From: Leisingera sp. JC1
GTDB taxonomy: Bacteria; Pseudomonadota; Alphaproteobacteria; Rhodobacterales; Rhodobacteraceae
Assembly (NCBI RefSeq): GCF_001679925.1
Contig: NZ_LYUZ01000035.1
Span: 32,615 to 64,634, forward strand
Reading direction: 5' to 3'
Length of the DNA: 32,020 bases
How positions within the stretch are numbered: the first letter of the stretch is position 1; each line of letters begins with the position of its first letter. The translations under genes were made by a program, and so were the position numbers. Under the pieces are notes generated by a model, which saw only the letters and a program-made list of their open reading frames with translations, had not been told where the DNA came from and searched no databases. This document shows positions 23,242-31,567 of the stretch, piece by piece.

Positions 23242-24450
23242 GTGACGGGAAACTATGTTCTGACAGGCGCGCGGCTGGCCACGATGGCCGGAACGGACAC
23301 GCCTTACGGGCTGATTGAAGACGGCGCTGTTGCGGTTTCCGACGGGAAAATCGTCTGGGCCGGGCTGCGGCAGAAATTGTCAGCTGACAATTTTCCCTGG
23401 AAGCATGTTGATCTGAACGGGCGGCTGGTCACGCCGGGCCTGATCGACTGCCACACCCATATCGTATTCGGCGGTAACCGGGCGATGGAGTTCGAGATGC
23501 GCCTCAATGGCGCGTCATATGAGGAAGTCGCTAGGGCAGGGGGCGGCATCGTCTCCACCGTGTCGGCCACCCGCCAGGCATCGCTTGAACAGCTGGTGCA
23601 GGATGCGCTGCAGCGCCTGGATGCGCTGATCGCCGAGGGCGCAACGGTTGTGGAGGTGAAATCCGGCTACGGGCTGGATCTGAATACCGAGCTGAACATG
23701 CTGCGCGCTGCCCGCCGCCTCGGTGAACTGCGCCCGGTGACGGTGAAAACCACCTTCCTCGGCGCCCATGCCACCCCCGGAGAATACAAGGGCCGCGACG
23801 ATGAATACATCGACGAAGTCTGCATTCCCGCCCTGCGCGCGGCCCATGCGGAGGGGCTGGTGGATGCGGTCGATGGCTTCTGCGAAAACATCGCCTTTGC
23901 GCCTGCGCAGATCGAACGGGTGTTCAAGGTCGCGCAGGAGCTGGGCTTGCCGGTGAAACTGCATGCCGAGCAGCTGAGCCATCAAGGCGGCACCGCACTG
24001 GCGGCGCAGTACGGCGCGCTGTCGATCGATCACGTGGAATACGCCACCGAAGACGACGCCAGGGCGATGGCGGCCGCTGGCTCCGTTGCGGTGATCCTGC
24101 CCGGTGCGTTCTACACCATCCGCGAAACACAGATGCCGCCGATTGACCACTTCCGCACCCATGGCGTGCCGATGGCATTGGCGACCGACTGCAATCCCGG
24201 CTCTTCGCCGCTGACCTCGCTGCTGCTGACGATGAACATGGGCTGCACCCTGTTCCGGATGACGCCGGAGGAAGCGCTGGCAGGCGTCACCCGCAACGCG
24301 GCCCGCGCGCTGGGTCTGACGGACCGCGGCCAGATTGCTGCCGGCATGCGTGCCGATCTGGCGGTCTGGGACGTGGAAACGCCCGGCGAGCTCGCCTACC
24401 GAATCGGCTTCAACCCGCTTTACACCCGTATCTATGAGGGAAAACGATGA
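23242..24450 (+). CDS. hutI: Imidazolonepropionase
   Basis: This 402-residue amidohydrolase-superfamily enzyme hydrolyses imidazolone-5-propionate to N-formimino-L-glutamate. The metal site begins with His71-x-His73 in [10 protein letters not shown]; further landmarks are the [10 protein letters not shown] strand and [10 protein letters not shown] near the C-terminal catalytic Asp. The length is normal. The start is GTG 23242 with a GGGGGG ribosome site. Codons 45-51 (KLSADNF) are encoded by a perfect parS palindrome, in the variable N-terminal segment just before the conserved [14 protein letters not shown]. The stop overlaps the hutH ATG (ATGA). First gene of the histidine-degradation operon. 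Confidence 0.96.
   Translation: MTGNYVLTGARLATMAGTDTPYGLIEDGAVAVSDGKIVWAGLRQKLSADNFPWKHVDLNGRLVTPGLIDCHTHIVFGGNRAMEFEMRLNGASYEEVARAGGGIVSTVSATRQASLEQLVQDALQRLDALIAEGATVVEVKSGYGLDLNTELNMLRAARRLGELRPVTVKTTFLGAHATPGEYKGRDDEYIDEVCIPALRAAHAEGLVDAVDGFCENIAFAPAQIERVFKVAQELGLPVKLHAEQLSHQGGTALAAQYGALSIDHVEYATEDDARAMAAAGSVAVILPGAFYTIRETQMPPIDHFRTHGVPMALATDCNPGSSPLTSLLLTMNMGCTLFRMTPEEALAGVTRNAARALGLTDRGQIAAGMRADLAVWDVETPGELAYRIGFNPLYTRIYEGKR
23374..23393. promoter_or_regulatory. parS-like palindrome 4, perfect 20 bp, inside hutI
   Basis: AAATTGTCAGCTGACAATTT is the longest copy of the partition palindrome in the window. It is 1,664 bases beyond site 3 and lies within the hutI reading frame, where it encodes KLSADNF without breaking it. 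Confidence 0.8.
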
Positions 24451-25970
24451 TCGAGATGATCCCCGGCACGGTGACGCTGTCCACGCTGGAAGATATCTAC
24501 CGCAACCTGACCCCGGCCAAGCTGGCGTCTTCGGCGCGTGAGCCGGTGGAGGCCGCCGCGAAAATGGTGGCAGAGGCCGCTGCGGGTGAGGAAGCCGTCT
24601 ATGGCATCAACACCGGTTTCGGCAAACTGGCCTCGACCAAGATCGCACCGGCTGACACCGCCACCCTGCAGCGCAACCTGATCCTCAGCCACTGCTGCGG
24701 GGTAGGGGAGGCGCTGCCGGAGGACAAGACCCGGCTGATGATGACGCTGAAGCTCTTGTCGATGGGCCGCGGCGCGTCGGGCGTGCGCTGGCTGGTGATC
24801 GAGCAGATCGAGCAGATGCTGGAACGCGGCGTGGTGCCGGTGATCCCGTCGCAGGGGTCCGTGGGCGCGTCGGGCGACCTGGCACCGCTGGCGCATATGG
24901 CGGCGGCGATGATCGGGGCAGGGGAGGCCACGTTCGAAGGCACCCGCATGTCCAGCGCGGAAGCGCTGAAAAAGGCCGGGTTAGAGCCTATTGTGCTGGG
25001 ACCCAAGGAAGGCCTGGGGCTGATCAACGGCACCCAGTTCTCCACCGCCTGCGCGCTGGGGGGGCTGTTTGACGCCTGGCGCATGGCAGAGGCGTCTATG
25101 GCGATTGCCTCGCTGAGCACCGACGCCATCATGGGCTCCACCGCGCCGCTGATCGCCGACATCCACACCCTGCGCGGCCATGCCGGGCAGATCGACGTGG
25201 CCCGCGAAATGCGCGGGATCATGGACGGGTCTGAGATCCGCGAGAGCCACCGCGAGGGCGACACCCGCGTGCAGGACCCGTACTGTATCCGCTGCCAGCC
25301 GCAGGTGGTGGGCGCGGCACTGGACGTACTGCGGATGGCCGCCAAAACGCTGGAGATCGAGGCCAATGCCGTCACCGACAACCCGCTGGTGCTGGTGAAC
25401 GAAGGCCGGATCGTCTCGGGCGGCAACTTCCACGCCGAATATGTGGGCTTTGCCGCGGATCAGATCGCGCTGGCCGTCGCCGAAATCGGCGCCATCGCGC
25501 AGCGCCGGGTGGCGCTGATGGTGGATCCGACCCTCAGCCACGACCTGCCGCCGTTCCTGACGCCGGATCCAGGCCTCAATTCCGGTTTCATGATTGCCGA
25601 AGTCACAACCGCCGCGCTGATGAGCGAGAACAAGCATCTGGCCAACCCCTGCGTGACCGACTCGACCCCGACCTCGGCCAATCAGGAGGACCATGTGTCC
25701 ATGGCCGCCCATGGCGCGCTGCGGCTGTCGAAGATGAACGCCAACCTGTCGGTGATCCTCGGCGTCGAAATGCTCTGCGCCGCACAAGGGGTGGAGGCGC
25801 GCGCGCCGCTCATGACCTCCGCCCGGCTGCAGGACGTGCTGGCAATGCTGCGCACCGATATCCCCGCGCTGGCAGAGGACCGCTACCTGGCGCCCGACAT
25901 CGAAGCCGCCAGCGCCATGGTCCGTGCGGGACGGATTGCGGAGGCCGCAGGCGTGAAGGTGACGGCATGA
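24447..25970 (+). CDS. hutH: Histidine ammonia-lyase
   Basis: This 507-residue enzyme deaminates histidine to urocanate. The Ala141-Ser142-Gly143 triad in [14 protein letters not shown] forms the MIO electrophile, and Tyr52 in VYGINTGFG is the catalytic tyrosine. Other family signatures are [11 protein letters not shown] and [20 protein letters not shown] (the latter close to the invariant QDxYSxRCxPQVxG). ATG 24447 overlaps the hutI stop. Normal length; cytosolic homotetramer by family knowledge. It catalyses the first chemical step though it is the second gene of the operon. Confidence 0.97.
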   Translation: MIEMIPGTVTLSTLEDIYRNLTPAKLASSAREPVEAAAKMVAEAAAGEEAVYGINTGFGKLASTKIAPADTATLQRNLILSHCCGVGEALPEDKTRLMMTLKLLSMGRGASGVRWLVIEQIEQMLERGVVPVIPSQGSVGASGDLAPLAHMAAAMIGAGEATFEGTRMSSAEALKKAGLEPIVLGPKEGLGLINGTQFSTACALGGLFDAWRMAEASMAIASLSTDAIMGSTAPLIADIHTLRGHAGQIDVAREMRGIMDGSEIRESHREGDTRVQDPYCIRCQPQVVGAALDVLRMAAKTLEIEANAVTDNPLVLVNEGRIVSGGNFHAEYVGFAADQIALAVAEIGAIAQRRVALMVDPTLSHDLPPFLTPDPGLNSGFMIAEVTTAALMSENKHLANPCVTDSTPTSANQEDHVSMAAHGALRLSKMNANLSVILGVEMLCAAQGVEARAPLMTSARLQDVLAMLRTDIPALAEDRYLAPDIEAASAMVRAGRIAEAAGVKVTA

Positions 25971-26752
25971 TCGAAGTGACCCAAGGCACCTCGCCGCTGG
26001 TGCTGGGCTTGCCCCACACCGGCACCGATGTGCCGCCGGACATCTGGGAGTGCCTGAACGAGACGGGCAGGGCGCTGGCCGATACCGATTGGCATATCCA
26101 TGACCTGTATTCCGGGCTGGCAGAGGAGGTGACAACCGTCCGCACACCGGTCCACCGCTATGTGATCGACGTGAACCGCGATCCGGGTGGTATCAGTCTA
26201 TATCCCGGGCAAAACACCACCACTCTGGTGCCGCTCACGGATTTTGACGGGCTGCCGATCTGGCAGGAGGGCAAGGAACCGGATGAGGCGGAGATCACCC
26301 GCCGCCGCGACGCCTATCACGCGCCCTATCACGCGGCGCTGACGGCGGAGATGCAGCGGGTGAAGGCGATCCATGGCTTTGCCATCCTCTACGACTGCCA
26401 CTCAATCCGCGGCGACATTCCGTTCCTGTTCGAGGGCCGCCTGCCGGATTTCAATGTGGGAACCAACATGGGCGAAACCTGCGACGCTTCGATCGAGGCG
26501 CTGACCGTGGCCCAATGCGCGGCGGCGGAGGGTTATACCTCCACCCTCAACGGCCGTTTCAAGGGCGGCTGGACCACCCGCCACTACGGGCGCCCTGCGG
26601 ACGGCCTGCACGCTATCCAGATGGAGCTGGCGCAGGCCACCTACTGCCAGGAAAGCCCGCCCTGGACCTATCTGCAGGAGCGCGCGGAAGAACTGCGCGC
26701 CCATCTCACCAACATTCTGACTGATCTCAAAAACTGGAGGCCCTCGGCATGA
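25967..26752 (+). CDS. hutG: N-formylglutamate deformylase
   Basis: This 261-residue member of the N-formylglutamate amidohydrolase family hydrolyses N-formyl-L-glutamate to glutamate and formate. Likely metal-binding landmarks are LPHTGTDVP near residue 18, [11 protein letters not shown] near 65, and [16 protein letters not shown] near 145. It is not the ureohydrolase type of HutG, so the operon belongs to the five-step route in which HutF first deiminates formiminoglutamate. It overlaps hutH and hutU by four bases on each side. No hutF is in the window. Confidence 0.93.
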   Translation: MIEVTQGTSPLVLGLPHTGTDVPPDIWECLNETGRALADTDWHIHDLYSGLAEEVTTVRTPVHRYVIDVNRDPGGISLYPGQNTTTLVPLTDFDGLPIWQEGKEPDEAEITRRRDAYHAPYHAALTAEMQRVKAIHGFAILYDCHSIRGDIPFLFEGRLPDFNVGTNMGETCDASIEALTVAQCAAAEGYTSTLNGRFKGGWTTRHYGRPADGLHAIQMELAQATYCQESPPWTYLQERAEELRAHLTNILTDLKNWRPSA

Positions 26753-28431
26753 GCGATCCCCGCAAGAACACCCGCGACATCTTTCCGCCCACCGGCCCGG
26801 AAATCACCGCCAAGTCCTGGCTCACTGAGGCGCCGATGCGGATGATGATGAACAATTTGCATCCCGACGTCGCGGAAAACCCGCATGAGCTGGTGGTCTA
26901 CGGCGGCATCGGCCGCGCCGCGCGCACCTGGAAGGACTTCGACCTCATTGTCGAAAACCTGAAAAACCTCGAGGAAGACCAGACCCTGATGGTGCAGTCC
27001 GGCAAGCCGGTCGGCGTGTTCCAGACCCACAAGGACGCGCCGCGGGTGTTGATCGCGAACTCGAACCTCGTACCGCATTGGGCCAACTGGGACCACTTCA
27101 ATGAGCTCGATAAGAAGGGCCTGATGATGTACGGCCAGATGACCGCTGGCTCGTGGATTTACATCGGCACCCAAGGCATCGTGCAGGGCACCTATGAGAC
27201 CTTTGCCGAGGCCGGTCGTCAGCATTACGGCGGTGACCTGAAGGGTAAGTGGATCCTGACCGGCGGCCTGGGCGGCATGGGTGGCGCGCAGCCGCTGGCA
27301 GCCGTGTTTGCCGGTGCCTGCTGCCTCGCGGTGGAGTGCAACCCCGACAGCATCGACTTCCGCCTGCGCACCAAATATCTGGACGAGAAAGCCGAAACCC
27401 TCGACGAAGCGCTGGAGATGATCGAGCGCTGGACCGCGGCAGGTGAGGCGAAATCCGTGGGCCTCTTGGGCAACGCGGCAGAGATCTTCCCGGAGCTGGT
27501 GAAACGCGCCGAAGCAGGCGGCATCCGCCCCGATATCGTGACCGACCAGACCTCCGCCCACGACCCGGTCAACGGCTACCTGCCGCTGGGCTGGACCATG
27601 GGCGAATGGAAAGAGCGCCGAGAATCGGACAAGAAAGCGGTGGAAAAGGCCGCCCGCGCCTCGATGAAGGTGCAAGTGAAGGCGATGTGCGACTTCCACG
27701 CGATGGGTGTGCCCACGGTGGATTACGGCAACAACATCCGCCAGATGGCGCTGGAGGAGGGGCTGGAGAACGCCTTTGACTTTCCGGGCTTCGTGCCCGC
27801 CTATATCCGCCCGTTGTTCTGCAAGGGCATCGGCCCGTTCCGCTGGTGCGCTCTGTCGGGCGATCCGGAGGATATCCGCAAGACCGACGCCAAGATGAAG
27901 GAGCTGTTCCCGGAGAACGAAGGCCTGCACCGCTGGCTGGACATGGCGCAGGAACGCATCGCCTTCCAGGGCCTGCCTGCGCGGATCTGCTGGATCGGCC
28001 TCGGCGACCGGCACAAGGCCGGCCTCGCGTTCAACGAGATGGTCCGCAATGGCGAGCTGTCGGCACCGGTGGTGATTGGCCGCGACCATCTGGACTCGGG
28101 TTCTGTCGCGTCTCCGAACCGGGAGACAGAGGCGATGATGGACGGTTCTGACGCGGTCTCTGACTGGCCGCTCTTGAACGCGCTGTTGAACACCGCTTCC
28201 GGCGCGACCTGGGTGTCGCTGCACCATGGCGGCGGCGTTGGCATGGGCTTCTCGCAGCATTCCGGCGTGGTGATTTGCTGCGACGGCACCGAGGACGCAG
28301 ACCGCCGCATTGGCCGCGTGCTGTGGAATGACCCGGCGACCGGCGTCATGCGCCATGCGGACGCGGGCTATGACATCGCCAAGGACTGCGCGCGGGAGCA
28401 CGGGCTGAACCTGCCCGGCATCCTGGGCTGA
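26749..28431 (+). CDS. hutU: Urocanate hydratase (urocanase)
   Basis: This 560-residue enzyme converts urocanate to imidazolonepropionate with tightly bound NAD. It shows the NAD-binding glycine loop [19 protein letters not shown] (about residues 170-188), the catalytic-Cys segment [14 protein letters not shown] (around 360-373), and the near-universal [15 protein letters not shown] in the C-terminal third. Full length. ATG 26749 overlaps the hutG stop (ATGA), and a strong terminator follows 28 bases after its stop. Fourth and last gene of hutIHGU. Confidence 0.97.
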   Translation: MSDPRKNTRDIFPPTGPEITAKSWLTEAPMRMMMNNLHPDVAENPHELVVYGGIGRAARTWKDFDLIVENLKNLEEDQTLMVQSGKPVGVFQTHKDAPRVLIANSNLVPHWANWDHFNELDKKGLMMYGQMTAGSWIYIGTQGIVQGTYETFAEAGRQHYGGDLKGKWILTGGLGGMGGAQPLAAVFAGACCLAVECNPDSIDFRLRTKYLDEKAETLDEALEMIERWTAAGEAKSVGLLGNAAEIFPELVKRAEAGGIRPDIVTDQTSAHDPVNGYLPLGWTMGEWKERRESDKKAVEKAARASMKVQVKAMCDFHAMGVPTVDYGNNIRQMALEEGLENAFDFPGFVPAYIRPLFCKGIGPFRWCALSGDPEDIRKTDAKMKELFPENEGLHRWLDMAQERIAFQGLPARICWIGLGDRHKAGLAFNEMVRNGELSAPVVIGRDHLDSGSVASPNRETEAMMDGSDAVSDWPLLNALLNTASGATWVSLHHGGGVGMGFSQHSGVVICCDGTEDADRRIGRVLWNDPATGVMRHADAGYDIAKDCAREHGLNLPGILG

Positions 28432-28458
28432 TAATTCAGCCCGCCAAACAAACCTGGG

Positions 28459-28492
28459 TAGCCGGTTTCCAGTGAGGAGGCCGGCTATTTTT
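28459..28492 (+). terminator. Rho-independent terminator of the hut operon
   Basis: A 12-bp stem TAGCCGGTTTCC/GGAGGCCGGCTA (two G-U pairs, loop AGTGA) is followed by TTTTT. The right arm and T tract overlap the last codons and stop of the convergent GntR gene, so the two genes share this end. Confidence 0.85.
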
Positions 28493-29159
28493 CTTGCAAC
28501 AGCCGTTCGGCGGTGTGTTTGGCGTCGCTCAGGTGCCGTTCGATGGCGGCCTGTGCAGCCTTTGCATCCCCTGACACAATTGCCTCGCAGATATCCTGCA
28601 TATGGGCGGGGCCGGGCTTCTGGCGCTCCGCGGTAGACAGCGTCACTGCCCGCAGCCGGCTGATGCGGCCGTTCAGACGCTGGGCGATTTCCCAGGCGAC
28701 GTTGTGGCCGGCGCCATCGAAGATGATCCGGTAAAACTCCGTCGTGGCGCGCAGCATCGGGGTGGGCACGCCTGCGCCCACGGCCTCTTGCAGGCTCTGC
28801 AGTGCCGCCCGCAACTGCTCTGCCAGTTGCGGCGTGATGTTGCGGGCGCATTCGGTGGCGGCGGCGGTCTCCAGCATCTGGCGGATGTCGTAGATCTGCC
28901 GCGCGTCGGCCCATGTGAGCTGCGCCACAATCGGCCCCTTTCCGGGCAGGATCTCCACCAGCCCCTCTGCCTCCAGGTACCGGATCGTTTCGCGCACCAC
29001 GGTGCGGCTGACGCCCAACTGGTCACACAGGGGCCGCTCCACCAGCCGTTCGCCGGGGGCAAACTGGCCGGAGATGATCGCCTCGCGCATCCGCTCCTGC
29101 ACGATGTCGCGCAGGGTCTGCGGCTGGTGGTCGATTTTGCTCATGATGGGGCTGGTCAT
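28485..29159 (-). CDS. GntR-family regulator, FadR/FCD subfamily, divergent from the DUF1185 operon
   Basis: This 224-residue regulator starts at ATG 29159 with GGAAG five bases upstream; an ATG 36 bases farther up lacks a ribosome site. The winged helix (about residues 15-75, VQERMREAIISGQFAPGERL and QLGVSRTVVRETIRYLEAEG) is followed by an FCD helical effector domain (about 90-215). It sits convergent to hutU but divergent from the amino-acid-synthesis/LLM operon, with a double palindrome in the shared promoter region. It therefore most likely regulates that operon and itself, not hut. It is not HutC, which has a UTRA effector domain. The effector is unknown. Confidence 0.91.
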   Translation of the reverse strand: MTSPIMSKIDHQPQTLRDIVQERMREAIISGQFAPGERLVERPLCDQLGVSRTVVRETIRYLEAEGLVEILPGKGPIVAQLTWADARQIYDIRQMLETAAATECARNITPQLAEQLRAALQSLQEAVGAGVPTPMLRATTEFYRIIFDGAGHNVAWEIAQRLNGRISRLRAVTLSTAERQKPGPAHMQDICEAIVSGDAKAAQAAIERHLSDAKHTAERLLQEK

Positions 29160-29206
29160 GGTTCTTCCGATAGCAACGGGGGCAGGGCGGAACAAGTCTG
29201 CATTGA

Positions 29207-29229
29207 CATACTGTATGATGGTATACCAT
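29207..29229. promoter_or_regulatory. Tandem GntR operator candidates in the divergent promoter
   Basis: CATAC-T-GTATG (29207-29217) directly abuts the perfect palindrome ATGGTATACCAT (29218-29229), whose TGGT-AT-ACCA core resembles FadR-type FCD operators (TGGTNNxACCA). A -35-like TTGACA at 29203-29208 overlaps the first palindrome, so binding would block polymerase for the plus-strand operon. Confidence 0.7.
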
Positions 29230-29266
29230 ATTACGGCAACTGGAATCAGACAAGAAAGACCCGCCC

Positions 29267-29869
29267 ATGCCCGCCGAAATCCGCAAGACGCTGCTGCATG
29301 TCGAAGAGACCCTGATCGAGGGCGGCAAGGCAGCGGAAACCCCGCTCAAGATGATTGCCGCGGTGGCGGTGATCAAAAACCCCTGGGCAGGGCAGGGGTT
29401 TGTCGAGGACCTGCGCCCTGCGATCCATGATTGCGCTCCGGGTCTTGGCGAGAAGCTGACGGCGATGATCCTGGAGGCTGCCGGCGGCGGCGATAAGGTT
29501 GAGGGCTACGGCAAATCCGCCATCGTTGGTGTGAATGGCGAGGTCGAGCATGCCTCTGCCCTGATCCACACGCTGCGGTTCGGCAACCACTTCCGCGAGG
29601 CGGTGGGGGCGAAATCCTACCTCGCCTTCACCAACACCCGCGGGCCGGCCAATGCCTCGCTGCAGATCCCGCTGATGGACAAGAACGACGGCGGGCGGCG
29701 CAGCCATTACCTGACCATCCAGCTGTCCGTGGCGGATGCGCCGGGCCCGGATGAGATCGTGATCGCGCTTGGCGCCTCCATCGGCGGGCGGCCGCATCAC
29801 CGGATCGGCGACCGCTATCAGGACCTGAAGGAACTGGGCCATGACGTCGACAATCCTGCCGCTGTCTGA
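29267..29869 (+). CDS. Amino acid synthesis family protein (DUF1185)
   Basis: This 200-residue cytosolic protein matches the family named 'amino acid synthesis' (DUF1185), whose biochemical role is not established as far as I know. Recognisable stretches are KTLLHVEETLIEGGKAAETP, AVAVIKNPWAGQGFVEDLRP, GYGKSAIVGVNGEVEHASAL and ALGASIGGRPHHRIGDRYQD. The conserved His, Glu and Lys residues suggest an enzyme, but I cannot name the catalytic set. Despite its name, the context is catabolic: first gene of an operon with a hydrolase, a flavin reductase and a flavin monooxygenase under a GntR regulator. The next gene starts 29 bases before its stop. Confidence 0.88.
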   Translation: MPAEIRKTLLHVEETLIEGGKAAETPLKMIAAVAVIKNPWAGQGFVEDLRPAIHDCAPGLGEKLTAMILEAAGGGDKVEGYGKSAIVGVNGEVEHASALIHTLRFGNHFREAVGAKSYLAFTNTRGPANASLQIPLMDKNDGGRRSHYLTIQLSVADAPGPDEIVIALGASIGGRPHHRIGDRYQDLKELGHDVDNPAAV

Positions 29870-30644
29870 GCCTTACGGGGCTGTCACCTGCCTGCGGGCA
29901 GGGGAGGGGTCTCCGCTGGTGCTGATCCACGGGGTCGGCATGCAATCGGCGGCCTGGGGGCCGCAGATTGAGGCTTTTGCGCAGACCCATGAGGTCATCG
30001 CGCTGGACATGCCCGGCCATGGCGGCAGCGCGCCGCTGCCGGAGGGGGCGGAACTGCCGGATTATGTGGCGTGGCTGCATGGCGCACTGCAGGCTCTAAA
30101 CTTAGGGCCTGTCTCGCTTGCAGGCCATTCCATGGGTGCGCTGATTGCGGGCGGCTATGCTGTCAGCCATCAGGAAAACGTGGCCCGGGTGGCGCTGCTG
30201 AACGGGGTGTTCCGCCGTTCCTCAGACGCACGGGCTGCGGTTGAGGCGCGCGCGGCTGAAATCCGCACGGGCTGCTTTGACTTGGAAACGCCGCTGGCGC
30301 GCTGGTTCGGGGACAGCCCCGCCGACCAACAGGCGCGGGCGCAGGTGGGTAAGTGGCTGTCTGCTGTGAACCTGCAAGGCTACGCCGCCGCCTATACCGC
30401 CTTTGCCCGCGGCGACAGCACCTATGCCGACGGCTTTGCGGGCATAAGCTGCCCGCTGCTGGCGCTGACCGGCGACGGGGATCCGAACTCAACGCCGGAA
30501 ATGGCGCAAGCGATGGCCGCCGCCGCGCCGCAGGGCAGGGCCATTGTCATCGAAGGCCACCGGCATATGGTCAATTTGACTGCACCCGCAGAGGTCAACG
30601 CGGCCCTGCACGACTGGCTGAACACCGAAGGAGCAACGTCATGA
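29841..30644 (+). CDS. Alpha/beta-fold hydrolase
   Basis: This 267-residue hydrolase has the oxyanion motif LIHGVGMQSAAWG (about residues 28-40), nucleophile Ser97 in LAGHSMGALIAGG, a probable acid in LALTGDGDPNS, and catalytic His in EGHRHMVNL near residue 244. It lacks a signal peptide and is probably cytosolic. It starts 29 bases inside the DUF1185 gene behind AAGGA and ends in an ATGA overlap with the flavin reductase gene, so all are coupled. Such hydrolases often open lactones or esters made by flavin monooxygenases, which would fit the last gene. The substrate is unknown. Confidence 0.92.
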   Translation: MTSTILPLSEPYGAVTCLRAGEGSPLVLIHGVGMQSAAWGPQIEAFAQTHEVIALDMPGHGGSAPLPEGAELPDYVAWLHGALQALNLGPVSLAGHSMGALIAGGYAVSHQENVARVALLNGVFRRSSDARAAVEARAAEIRTGCFDLETPLARWFGDSPADQQARAQVGKWLSAVNLQGYAAAYTAFARGDSTYADGFAGISCPLLALTGDGDPNSTPEMAQAMAAAAPQGRAIVIEGHRHMVNLTAPAEVNAALHDWLNTEGATS

Positions 30645-31567
30645 GCGAGATTGACCCGCGCGCCCTGCGAAACGCATTCGGGACCTTCATGACCGGCGTC
30701 ACCGTGGTGACAACGCATGATCCGGACGGAAACCCCATCGGCTTTACCGCCAACTCCTTCACCTCCGTGTCGCTGGATCCGCCGCTGGTGCTGGTCTGCA
30801 TCGCCAATTCCTCCAGCAATTACGCGGCGTTTGAGCAAGCGGGCGGGTTTGCCGTCAATGTGCTGGCAGAGGACCAGAAGGACGTCTCCAACACCTTCGC
30901 CCGCCCGGTCGAGGACCGCTTTGCTGCCGTCAGCTGGCAGAAGGGGCCTGAGGGCAGCCCGGTGTTCGAAGGCGTCTCTGCCTGGTTCGACTGTTCCATG
31001 CACAACCGGGTCGAAGCCGGTGATCACCTGATCCTGATCGGCCGGGTGGAGGCGTTTGAGACCTCGCCCGCGCCGGGTCTGGGATACGCCCGCGGTGCCT
31101 ATGTGACAGCGGCGGCGGAGGCCGAGGCGCTGAGCCAGGGGGCTAAGCTGATTGTCTCGGCCCTGATTGAGCATGAGGGCAAGGTGCTGCTCATGGGCAA
31201 CGACCAGGGCAAGCTGACGCTGCCGGAAATCCGGGTCGGCAAGGAGGGCGCCTCTGCCGCCTTGGCCAAGCTGATCGCGGACACCGGCGTCGAGGCTGAG
31301 CCGGGGTTCATCTATTCTGTTTACGAAGACAAAGCGCGCGAACATCAGCATATCTCGTTTCTGTGCCAATCGGCCGGCGGCACACCGGCCAAGGGTGTTT
31401 TCACACCGCTGACCCAATCCACGCTGATGGACATTGCCGACGCGGCTATGTGCACCATGCTGGAACGGTTCGCGAGTGAGGCCCGGATGGGCAATTTCGG
31501 GGTGTATTATGGCAATCAGACCACCGGGCAGGTCCGCCCCGTGGCGACAGGGAGCAAAGGCGCATGA
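30641..31567 (+). CDS. Flavin reductase fused to a degenerate Nudix-like domain
   Basis: This protein has 308 residues, about twice the usual flavin reductase length. Residues 5-160 form an FMN-binding split-barrel reductase (FGTFMTGVTVVTTHDPDGNP, GFTANSFTSVSLDPPLVLVC, WFDCSMHNRVEAGDHLILIG) that supplies reduced FMN to a partner monooxygenase. Residues about 165-300 (SALIEHEGKVLLMGNDQGKL, then LPEIRVGKEGASAALAKLIA, then DTGVE) follow the Nudix layout, but the REx2EE catalytic acids are replaced (KL and AD). It is therefore probably a binding or structural domain, not a hydrolase. ATG 30641 overlaps the hydrolase stop, and its TGA overlaps the LLM start. Confidence 0.88.
   Translation: MSEIDPRALRNAFGTFMTGVTVVTTHDPDGNPIGFTANSFTSVSLDPPLVLVCIANSSSNYAAFEQAGGFAVNVLAEDQKDVSNTFARPVEDRFAAVSWQKGPEGSPVFEGVSAWFDCSMHNRVEAGDHLILIGRVEAFETSPAPGLGYARGAYVTAAAEAEALSQGAKLIVSALIEHEGKVLLMGNDQGKLTLPEIRVGKEGASAALAKLIADTGVEAEPGFIYSVYEDKAREHQHISFLCQSAGGTPAKGVFTPLTQSTLMDIADAAMCTMLERFASEARMGNFGVYYGNQTTGQVRPVATGSKGA

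Noticed and set aside
26668-28914. 748-codon minus-strand open frame opposite hutU
   Set aside because: It is antisense to a full-length urocanase with conserved motifs and runs across the hut terminator; composition is that of a shadow frame.
28485-29159. HutC repressor next to hutU
   Set aside because: The C-terminal domain is FCD type rather than UTRA, and the palindromes lie in the promoter shared with the DUF1185 operon, away from the hut promoter.
30929-30940. GTCAGCTGGCAG in the flavin reductase gene as a fifth parS site
   Set aside because: Only the core GTCAGCTG matches; the flanking ATT/AAT arms shared by the other sites are absent, and such an 8-mer is expected by chance.
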